This document shows, one piece after another, positions 1 through 5,159 of a stretch of DNA of 7,800 bases. The notes under the pieces were generated by a model. It searched no databases. It saw nothing but the letters and a program-made list of their open reading frames with translations, and had not been told where the DNA came from. The position numbers and the translations under genes are program-made. The stretch's first letter is position 1, and each line of letters starts with the position of its first letter. The stretch is taken from positions 1-7,800 of the forward strand of contig JAIRTG010000107.1 of assembly GCA_031255055.1 (NCBI GenBank), read 5' to 3'. Origin of the DNA: Prevotellaceae bacterium (GTDB lineage: Bacteria; Bacteroidota; Bacteroidia; Bacteroidales; Paludibacteraceae).

Positions 1-55
1 CCTGTCCTCCTTTTGCCGTCCGGCAAAGAGGGCCGGGGGTTTTATATACGAAAAA
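1..55. other. Leader of the RND permease gene, possibly the 3' end of an upstream gene
   Basis: All three forward frames are open from base 1 to about the permease start. Frame 3 ends at a TGA at 57-59 that would overlap the permease ATG as ATGA, and frame 1 ends at TAG 61-63. An upstream operon gene, typically the membrane-fusion protein, could therefore end here, but the piece is too short to recognise. A small hairpin, TTTGCC (12-17) with GGCAAA (22-27) around a GTCC loop, lies here. No T-run follows directly, so I do not call it a terminator. The sequence just before the start is A-rich with no convincing Shine-Dalgarno. Confidence 0.35.
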
Positions 56-3000
56 ATGAGTAGCATTTATGAAAAATCAGTAAAAAGGCCCATCGCAACC
101 ATTCTAATATTCGTTGCGGTGTTCATTCTGGGGCTTTTTTCCTTACGGCAGTTGTCCGTTGATTTATTCCCTAAGATTGAAGCCAATTTTTTGATGGTTG
201 TTACTACCTATCCGGGTGCAAGCGCCTCGGATATTGAAACAAATATCACCCGTCCGCTGGAAAATACACTGAATACGGTGTCGAACATCAAGAACGTCAC
301 ATCGCGCTCAAGTGAAAATACATCCATTGTTTCGCTCGAATTTGAGTTCGGGCTGGATATCGATGTGCTGTCGAACGACGTCCGTGACAAGATAGAAATG
401 ATCAAGGATTATCTGCCCGACGGTGCAAGTACGCCCGTGATTATGAAATTCAGCGCCGACGACATTCCGATTATGCAGATTGCGGCCACGGCAGAAGAAA
501 GTATGCCCGGTCTGTATAAGATTCTGGACGATAATGTAGCCAACCAGTTGGCGCGTATCGACGGAGTGGGCGCCGTGTCGATAGCGGGAGCGCCGCAGCG
601 TGAAATTCAGGTATATGTCGATCCCAACAGACTGGAAGCATACAATCTGACGGTCGAATCCATCTCGCAGAATATCGCGATGGAAAACATGAATACGCCT
701 GTCGGCTCGATGGACATTGGTAGCGAGACCTATTCGTTGCGCGTACAGGGAGAGTTCGACTCGCCCCGCGAACTGGAAAATATCGTTGTAGGCAGCTATG
801 CGGGACGGAATATCTATTTGTCCGACGTTGCCATAGTGAAAGATTCGTTTGAAGAACGTGCGCAGGAAAGTTTTACGAACGGCATGAAAGGCGCCATGCT
901 GATTGTTCAAAAACAGTCGGGGTCGAACACGGTGGACATTGCCAACAAAATCAACGCCGCTCTGCCCGAAATACAAAAGCAGCTTCCGTCCGACATAAAG
1001 ATGGATGTCATCATCGACTCTTCGGACAATATAAAAAACACCATCAATACGCTGGTCGAAACCGTATTGCTTGCATTTTTATTCGTGATGGTGGTTGTAC
1101 TGTTCTTTCTGGGACGCTGGAGGGCTACGATTATCATCATCCTGACCATTCCGTTATCGCTGGTAGGCGCTTTCATCTACCTGTTTGTCACGGGCGGTTC
1201 GTTAAACATCATCTCATTGAGTGCGCTTTCGGTAGCAATCGGTATGGTGGTAGACGACGCCATTGTGGTACTGGAAAACATCACGACACACATTGAGCGC
1301 GGCAGCGAGCCGAAAAGCGCTGCCGTACACGCGACAACAGAGGTAGCCATTTCGGTAGTAGCATCCACCCTGACGCTTATCGCCGTATTTTTCCCCTTGA
1401 CACTGGTATCCGGTATGGCAGGCGTCATGTTCAAACAGTTGGGATGGATGGTGACCATCATTCTGACCGTTTCGACCGTTTCGGCATTGACCTTCACCCC
1501 GATGCTCTGTTCCCAGATGCTGAAGCTGGACAGAAAGCAAAGCAAGTTTTTCAAAACCGTCTACGGACCTGTTCAACGCTTCCTCGATTGGCTGGACAAT
1601 ACCTACGGAAAGATGATCGACTGGTGTGTCCGCCATCGTGGACTGACGTTATTGGGAGCGCTCGTCTTCTTCGTTTTGAGTCTGATACCCGCCTCTCAAA
1701 TCGGTTTTGAGAACATGCCCGCGTCAGACAGTTCGCGTATCAGCATCACGCTCGAAATGCCGGTAGGCACACGTACCGAAATCACGAAAGCGCTGGCCGA
1801 AAAGCTGTACGAAGAATGGATGAGCGAGTTCCCGAACGAGATACGCCGTCTGAACTACCAGGTAGGACAAGCCAGCACCAGCGCCGGAACATGGGCCGCC
1901 ATCAGCGGCGGAAAAAGCCATACCGCCACCTTCAATATCCGTCTGGTCGACCCCGACGAGCGTCATACCACCGTCTTTGAGATTTCAAACAAGATGCGCC
2001 AACGACTGGAAGGCATACCAGAGATATACAAATCGAACGTTACGACCGGTACCGGAATGGGAGGCGAACAAACAGTCGATGTCGAGATTTACGGCTATGA
2101 CTTTGACATAACCAACCGGGTTGCCGGCGAAATTCAGGAAAAGATGCGGAACATCGAAGGTTATACCAACGTGCATATCAGTCGCGACCAGTATCAGCCC
2201 GAATATCAAGTCGATTTCGACCGCGAAAAACTGGCGATGAACGGTCTGAATGTCGCAACAGCCTCCACCTTTTTACGCAACAGAGTCAACGGATCAGCGG
2301 CTTCACTGTTCCGCGAAGACGGCGAAGAATACACCATTCGCGTTGTATATGCACCCGAATTTCGCCAATCGATCGACAACATCGAAAACATCCTGATATA
2401 CAACAATCAGGGGCGGGCTATCCGTCTCAAAGAATTGGGCACAGTTGTCGAACGTTTTGCGCCGCCGACCATCGAGCGTAAAAACCGTCAGCGTATCATC
2501 ACCGTATCAGGTGTCGTATCGGGTTCGACGCTCGACAAAGTAGTAGCCGACACCAACGTCGCAATCGGAGAAATCGACACCCCTTCCGATGTTTACTTCG
2601 ACATCAGCGGCTCATACGAAGACATGACCGAGACCTTTGGCGATTTAGGAATGTTATTACTCATCATCGTTCTATTAGTATTCATCGTAATGGCGGCCGA
2701 GTTCGAATCGTTGACCTATCCGTTTGTCATCATGTTTTCCATCCCCTTTGCCATATCGGGAGTCATTCTGCTGCTTTGGCTGACGGGAACAACCTTGAGC
2801 ATCATGTCGCTTATCGGCGTCATCATGCTAATGGGTATAGTAGTAAAAAACGGCATCGTGCTGATCGACTACATCAATCTCTATCGCGGACGCAATGTGA
2901 GCGTTGTTCAATCGGTTGTCCGCGGCGGCAAGTCCCGTCTGCGTCCCGTATTGATGACAACGCTGACCACCATCCTCGGTATGTTACCGATGGCATTAGC

Positions 3001-3199
3001 GTTAGGCGAAGGCGCCGAACTTTGGCAGCCGATGGGAATAACGGTCATCGGAGGTCTGACGGTTTCAACCGTGCTGACACTGATTGTCGTACCCGTATTC
3101 TATGCCGTATTTGCCGGAAACGGCATAAAACGCAACAGGAAAAAATACCGTGGACTGTACGGGAAAAAAGAAATTACAGCCGACAACATATACATATAG
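56..3199 (+). CDS. RND efflux transporter permease, HAE1/AcrB-like
   Basis: This is an inner-membrane, proton-driven exporter that should work with a periplasmic membrane-fusion protein and an outer-membrane channel. Its 1047 residues match the family's usual length. It shows the duplicated RND layout: a first membrane helix near residues 11-31 after the typical N-terminal start (MSSIYEKSVKRP), a large periplasmic porter loop to about 330, a helix cluster to about 480, a seventh helix near 526-548, a second porter loop, and a last helix cluster from about 865 to 1025. The proton-relay residues are visible: D400-D401 in GMVVDDAIVVLEN, K931 in GIVVKNGIVLIDY, and R961 in KSRLRPVLMT. These align with AcrB D407/D408, K940 and R971. 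The double aspartate and surrounding motif favour a drug-type rather than a heavy-metal-type pump; the actual substrate is unknown. The ATG at 56 begins the conserved N-terminus. The next gene starts 15 nt after the stop. Confidence 0.95.
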   Translation: MSSIYEKSVKRPIATILIFVAVFILGLFSLRQLSVDLFPKIEANFLMVVTTYPGASASDIETNITRPLENTLNTVSNIKNVTSRSSENTSIVSLEFEFGLDIDVLSNDVRDKIEMIKDYLPDGASTPVIMKFSADDIPIMQIAATAEESMPGLYKILDDNVANQLARIDGVGAVSIAGAPQREIQVYVDPNRLEAYNLTVESISQNIAMENMNTPVGSMDIGSETYSLRVQGEFDSPRELENIVVGSYAGRNIYLSDVAIVKDSFEERAQESFTNGMKGAMLIVQKQSGSNTVDIANKINAALPEIQKQLPSDIKMDVIIDSSDNIKNTINTLVETVLLAFLFVMVVVLFFLGRWRATIIIILTIPLSLVGAFIYLFVTGGSLNIISLSALSVAIGMVVDDAIVVLENITTHIERGSEPKSAAVHATTEVAISVVASTLTLIAVFFPLTLVSGMAGVMFKQLGWMVTIILTVSTVSALTFTPMLCSQMLKLDRKQSKFFKTVYGPVQRFLDWLDNTYGKMIDWCVRHRGLTLLGALVFFVLSLIPASQIGFENMPASDSSRISITLEMPVGTRTEITKALAEKLYEEWMSEFPNEIRRLNYQVGQASTSAGTWAAISGGKSHTATFNIRLVDPDERHTTVFEISNKMRQRLEGIPEIYKSNVTTGTGMGGEQTVDVEIYGYDFDITNRVAGEIQEKMRNIEGYTNVHISRDQYQPEYQVDFDREKLAMNGLNVATASTFLRNRVNGSAASLFREDGEEYTIRVVYAPEFRQSIDNIENILIYNNQGRAIRLKELGTVVERFAPPTIERKNRQRIITVSGVVSGSTLDKVVADTNVAIGEIDTPSDVYFDISGSYEDMTETFGDLGMLLLIIVLLVFIVMAAEFESLTYPFVIMFSIPFAISGVILLLWLTGTTLSIMSLIGVIMLMGIVVKNGIVLIDYINLYRGRNVSVVQSVVRGGKSRLRPVLMTTLTTILGMLPMALALGEGAELWQPMGITVIGGLTVSTVLTLIVVPVFYAVFAGNGIKRNRKKYRGLYGKKEITADNIYI

Positions 3200-3214
3200 A
3201 AAAGAATAAAGCAT

Positions 3215-3508
3215 ATGAAAGCAGTATTTATAGCATTCGAGCAATCGCTGGAAGAACGTATCCTAACCATTTTGAGTCATTCAAACATACGCGGATACAC
3301 CTTATGGCAAGAAGTGTTGGGCGCCGGGACAACAACCGGCGACCCTCACATGGGTTCACACTCATGGTCGCAAAAAAACTCATCGGTACTTGTGGTCATT
3401 GAAGAAGAAAAAGTAGAGCCGCTTTTGATGCGTCTGGAGATGCTGAACGAAAACAAGCCCTTATTAGGCATCCGCGCCTTTATCTGGGATGCGGCCATCG
3501 GCTTATAG
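3215..3508 (+). CDS. PII/CutA-like small protein linked to the RND pump
   Basis: This is a 97-residue soluble protein with no signal peptide or membrane segment. It opens with a beta-strand-like stretch (MKAVFIAFE), then a helix (QSLEERILTILSHSNI) and a second strand (GYTLWQEVLG). A loop rich in Gly, Thr and His (about residues 36-54) follows, then another strand (SSVLVVIEEE), a helix (KVEPLLMRLEMLN) and a C-terminal strand (IRAFIWD). This beta-alpha-beta-beta-alpha-beta order and the loop position fit the ferredoxin-like fold of the PII (GlnB)/CutA superfamily, in which the loop binds ligand or partner. I recognise it as the kind of PII-like protein annotated beside RND permeases, not as true GlnB, because the canonical T-loop with its uridylylated Tyr is not seen. 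The spacing of 15 nt after the permease stop suggests one transcript. A sensory or trafficking role for the pump is inferred. Ligand unknown. Confidence 0.72.
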   Translation: MKAVFIAFEQSLEERILTILSHSNIRGYTLWQEVLGAGTTTGDPHMGSHSWSQKNSSVLVVIEEEKVEPLLMRLEMLNENKPLLGIRAFIWDAAIGL

Positions 3509-3518
3509 AAACAGTGAG

Positions 3519-3553
3519 TAGTGTTTAGTGATTAGTGATTAGTGATTAAACAC
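3519..3553. repeat. Heptamer repeat (TAGTGTT/TAGTGAT) with terminal hairpin
   Basis: Four consecutive 7-nt units start at 3519: one TAGTGTT followed by three TAGTGAT. The block is closed by an inverted pair, GTGTTTA (3521-3527) with TAAACAC (3547-3553). It begins 10 nt after the PII-like gene's stop, so it would lie in the 3' untranslated region of the efflux transcript. The same heptamer family reappears at 4036-4068 and inside both foldback modules. Confidence 0.8.
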
Positions 3554-3570
3554 GAAGAAAGAGAAAGAAT

Positions 3571-3664
3571 AATTAGGGGGGGGGAAGTCTCCCCCTCGCT
3601 TCAGCCCGCTGCGCGGTCTTCCGCTACCCCCTCTGCGGGGCGCTGCCCCGCAACGCCCCGTAAG
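3571..3664. repeat. Left arm of large inverted repeat, three hairpins
   Basis: This arm is the reverse complement of 4174-4268 apart from six substitutions and one length difference in a G/C run (9 G at 3576-3584 against 10 C at 4254-4263). Three local stem-loops are visible. They are GGGGGA (3580-3585) with TCCCCC (3590-3595); CCGC (3606-3609) with GCGG (3613-3616) around TGC; and TGCGGGGC (3634-3641) with GCCCCGCA (3645-3652) around GCT. Five of the six substitutions fall in the middle hairpin and preserve its pairing. The G/C content is much higher than in the flanking repeats. None of the stems is followed by a T-run. Confidence 0.9.
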
Positions 3665-3666
3665 AC

Positions 3667-3776
3667 AGTGAAGAATGAAGAGTGAAGAGTGAAAAGTGAT
3701 TCAACCTTAATAGTGTTTCGTGTTTAGTGATTAATCATAGCGAATCCGCACTCTTCACTCTTCATCCTTCATTCTT
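3667..3776. repeat. Foldback module, copy A
   Basis: This is the first of two direct copies (the second is 4065-4173). Its ends are inverted: 3671-3698 matches the reverse complement of 3749-3776 at 25 of 28 positions, using GAAGA(A/G)TG-type motifs on the left and CTTCA-type motifs on the right. Inside, GATTC (3698-3702) can pair with GAATC (3742-3746). The core, 3698-3752, is shared almost exactly with copy B apart from a 7-nt length difference. It contains the 10-nt palindrome TGATTAATCA (3728-3737). Transcribed, it would form a long hairpin. Confidence 0.88.
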
Positions 3777-3800
3777 GACATCCCACGACGGTTCATCATA

Positions 3801-4032
3801 ACCCTTACCTGACGGGGGTCGCTACCCTTACCTGCTGGGGGTCGCTACCCTTACCTGCTGGGGGTCGCTACCCTTACCTGCTGGGGGTCGCTACCCTTAT
3901 CGGCTGGGGGTCGCTACCCTTATCGGGTGGGGATCGCTATCCCGCTTTGGATCGGATCGCTATCTCGCCTTGCACAAGGTCTCGATCCTAACCTTGGATC
4001 GGGTCTCGATCCTAACCTTGCACAAGGTCTCT
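3801..4032. repeat. Tandem array of ten 23-24 nt units that drift along its length
   Basis: Units begin at 3801, 3824, 3847, 3870, 3893, 3916, 3939, 3962, 3985 and 4009. Units 2-4 are identical: ACCCTTACCTGCTGG followed by GGGTCGCT. Unit 1 differs at two bases. Units 5-7 shift stepwise, and units 8-10 have become an ATC(C/T)...CCTTG...GGTCTC(G/T) form, the last two being 24 nt. Most unit junctions form a small stem around CGCT or CTCG, for example GGGT-CGCT-ACCC. Unit 10 carries ACCTTG-CA-CAAGGT (4015-4028). A 23-nt period is incompatible with a repeated peptide. There are no variable spacers, so it is not CRISPR. Confidence 0.92.
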
Positions 4033-4064
4033 ATTTAGTGTTTAGTGTTTAGTGATTAACGATT
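4033..4064. repeat. Second heptamer repeat block
   Basis: Heptamers from 4036 read TAGTGTT twice, then TAGTGAT, then the variant TAACGAT. A further TAGTGAA unit (4064-4070) runs into copy B of the foldback module. The block belongs to the same family as 3519-3548 and bridges the 23-nt array and the second module. Confidence 0.78.
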
Positions 4065-4173
4065 AGTGAAGAATGAAGAATGAAGAATGATTCAACCTTA
4101 ATAGTATTTAGTATTTAGTGTTTAGTGATTAATCATAGCGAATCCGCACTAATCACTCTTCATTCTTCATTCT
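4065..4173. repeat. Foldback module, copy B
   Basis: This is the second direct copy of the module at 3667-3776. The inverted ends include a perfect 17-nt pair: 4070-4086 against 4157-4173, made of GAAGAAT and ATTCTTC repeats. The core at 4089-4150 matches the copy A core, including the TGATTAATCA palindrome (4126-4135) and the GATTC/GAATC pair, but has one extra 7-nt unit near 4105-4115. The end repeats are GAAGAAT-type here and GAAGAGT-type in copy A, so each copy's two ends resemble each other more than they resemble the other copy. Confidence 0.88.
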
Positions 4174-4268
4174 CTTACGGGGCGTTGCGGGGCAGCGCCC
4201 CGCAGAGGGGGTAGCGGAAGACGCCGTAGGCGGCTGAAGCGAGGGGGAGACTTCCCCCCCCCCTAAAT
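4174..4268. repeat. Right arm of large inverted repeat, three hairpins
   Basis: This is the inverted partner of 3571-3664. Its stems are TGCGGGGC (4186-4193) with GCCCCGCA (4197-4204) around AGC; CGCC (4222-4225) with GGCG (4229-4232) around GTA; and GGGGGA (4243-4248) with TCCCCC (4253-4258) around GACT. The arm ends in a run of ten C. Pairing with the left arm across about 510 nt would make a very stable long duplex in a transcript spanning both. Confidence 0.9.
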
Positions 4269-4289
4269 CTCTTTCTCTTTCTCTTTCAG

Positions 4290-4330
4290 GAAGGATGACG
4301 ACAAGGGCCGAAAGAGCGATTTAATCCTTC
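4290..4330. other. Inverted pair just upstream of a promoter
   Basis: GAAGGAT (4290-4296) and ATCCTTC (4324-4330) are perfect 7-nt inverted copies with a 27-nt loop, lying 24 nt before the -7 element. They could be a protein-binding dyad or a weak hairpin, or could be chance. No T-run follows directly. Confidence 0.3.
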
Positions 4331-4353
4331 ACCGAATGACATTATTATTTTTG

Positions 4354-4362
4354 TATCTTTGC
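4354..4362 (+). promoter_or_regulatory. Bacteroidetes-type -7 promoter element
   Basis: TATCTTTGC fits the TAnnTTTG -7 consensus used by the primary sigma factor of Bacteroidetes. It lies 32 nt before the start codon at 4394, giving an expected transcript start near 4368 and a short A/T-rich leader. No good -33 TTTG is seen at the usual distance upstream (the region around 4330-4337 reads CACCGAAT), so strength is uncertain. It should drive the TerB/J-domain gene and probably the genes after it. Confidence 0.65.
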
Positions 4363-4393
4363 GGCTGTTTATTTTTCAAAACATTCAACTTAT

Positions 4394-5134
4394 ATGGCTA
4401 AATATGCAAAGTGGATAGGAGGAGGACTGGGCTTCGTTTTAGGCGGAGGGCCTGTCGGAGCGCTTATCGGTTTTGTTCTGGGCTCCATTCTCGACTCTTC
4501 CGAACCAATCAATACAAAAAAAATCGGCGGAAAACGGACGAATACGGACGAAGGTGATTTCAAAATGAGCCTGCTCGTTTTGATAGCCTGTGTGATGAAA
4601 GCCGATGGAAACCCTAAAAAAGCAGAACTGGCGATTGTGAAACAGTTTTTGGTACGGAATTTCGGCGAACAAGGCGCTCTGGAAGCTCTGTCGATTTTGA
4701 AGGAAATACTGAAACAGGAGATAAACGAAACTGCCGTGGCACAGCAAATCGGTCGGTTTATGAATTACTCATCGAAACTCGAACTGATGCACCTGCTGTT
4801 TCAAATAGCTTATGCCGACGGATATATGGCGGCGGCGGAACAGCGTGTTCTACAGCGGATAGCGGCGCAGTTCAACTTGTCGCAAGCCGATTTCAATTCG
4901 CTTCGCGCTCCCTACACAAAGACGCAAGACGTTAACTGGGCATACAAAACGCTCGAAATAGAGCCGAACGCCAAGGACGAAGAAATTAAAAAAGCGTACA
5001 GACGCATGGCGATGAAATATCATCCCGATAAACTGAACAGTCTGGGCGAGGATGTGAGAAAAACGGCTACGGAAAAATTCCGCTCTATCAAAGATGCCTA
5101 CGAAAGCCTGAAAAAACAAAGAGGATTCTCCTGA
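4394..5134 (+). CDS. DjlA-like membrane-anchored TerB/J-domain co-chaperone
   Basis: This 246-residue protein has three parts. Residues 5-33 form a Gly-rich hydrophobic anchor (KWIGGGLGFVLGGG onward), very like the N-terminal membrane helix of E. coli DjlA. Residues about 55-165 form a TerB-like helical domain with the two characteristic acidic motifs, MKADG (D71) and YADG (D142). Residues about 179-246 form a J domain with the HPD motif at 210-212, which stimulates the ATPase of DnaK. The order and length match DjlA (271 residues in E. coli). By analogy the C-terminus faces the cytoplasm and recruits DnaK to the membrane; clients are unknown. The ATG at 4394 directly precedes the anchor and follows the promoter at 4354. 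cysS begins 25 nt downstream. Tellurite resistance should not be inferred from the TerB domain alone. Confidence 0.88.
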   Translation: MAKYAKWIGGGLGFVLGGGPVGALIGFVLGSILDSSEPINTKKIGGKRTNTDEGDFKMSLLVLIACVMKADGNPKKAELAIVKQFLVRNFGEQGALEALSILKEILKQEINETAVAQQIGRFMNYSSKLELMHLLFQIAYADGYMAAAEQRVLQRIAAQFNLSQADFNSLRAPYTKTQDVNWAYKTLEIEPNAKDEEIKKAYRRMAMKYHPDKLNSLGEDVRKTATEKFRSIKDAYESLKKQRGFS

Positions 5135-5147
5135 TTGTCTTCCCGAA

Positions 5148-5159
5148 AATAAATTTATT
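5148..5159. promoter_or_regulatory. 12-nt A/T palindrome abutting the cysS start codon
   Basis: AATAAATTTATT is a perfect palindrome ending at the base before the cysS ATG. It replaces any Shine-Dalgarno sequence. A/T-rich, unstructured initiation regions are normal in Bacteroidetes, so the palindrome may simply reflect composition. Confidence 0.3.

Larger units (their letters stand above)
3509..4353. repeat. Gene-free composite repeat island (overview)
   Basis: The stretch between the PII-like gene and the next promoter holds no credible reading frame. It is built from layered repeats, in order: heptamers (3519-3548), an inverted arm (3571-3664), a foldback module (3667-3776), a 23-24 nt tandem array (3801-4032), more heptamers (4033-4064), a second foldback module in the same orientation as the first (4065-4173), and the inverted partner arm (4174-4268). 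The inverted similarity continues outward as a purine-rich tract at 3555-3570 against a pyrimidine-rich tract at 4269-4287. Beyond that, GAAGGAT (4290-4296) pairs with ATCCTTC (4324-4330) close to the promoter. No transposase and no clear target-site duplication were found. It may be a non-autonomous mobile or dispersed repeat, or a structured transcript; the sequence alone does not decide. Confidence 0.85.

Noticed and set aside
308..976. 222-residue antisense frame within the RND permease gene
   Set aside because: It lies opposite a well-supported gene and has no recognisable domain; the frame is a by-product of the permease codons.
2776..3402. 208-residue forward frame spanning the permease end and the PII-like gene
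   Set aside because: It is out of frame with both well-supported genes, overlaps them almost entirely, and resembles no known protein.
3571..3664. Rho-independent terminator of the efflux operon
   Set aside because: The G/C-rich stems are strong but none is followed by a T-run, so termination cannot be claimed.
3801..3922. Telomere-like ACCCTTA repeats
   Set aside because: The motif is only one part of a 23-nt unit, and bacterial chromosomes of this group are not expected to carry such telomeres.
3801..4032. CRISPR array
   Set aside because: Units abut one another directly with no variable spacers, and no cas gene is present.
3509..4353. Autonomous insertion sequence
   Set aside because: There is no transposase frame and no visible target-site duplication; at most a non-autonomous element.
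4394..5134. Tellurite resistance gene
   Set aside because: The TerB-like domain is part of DjlA-type proteins, and no other ter genes are nearby.
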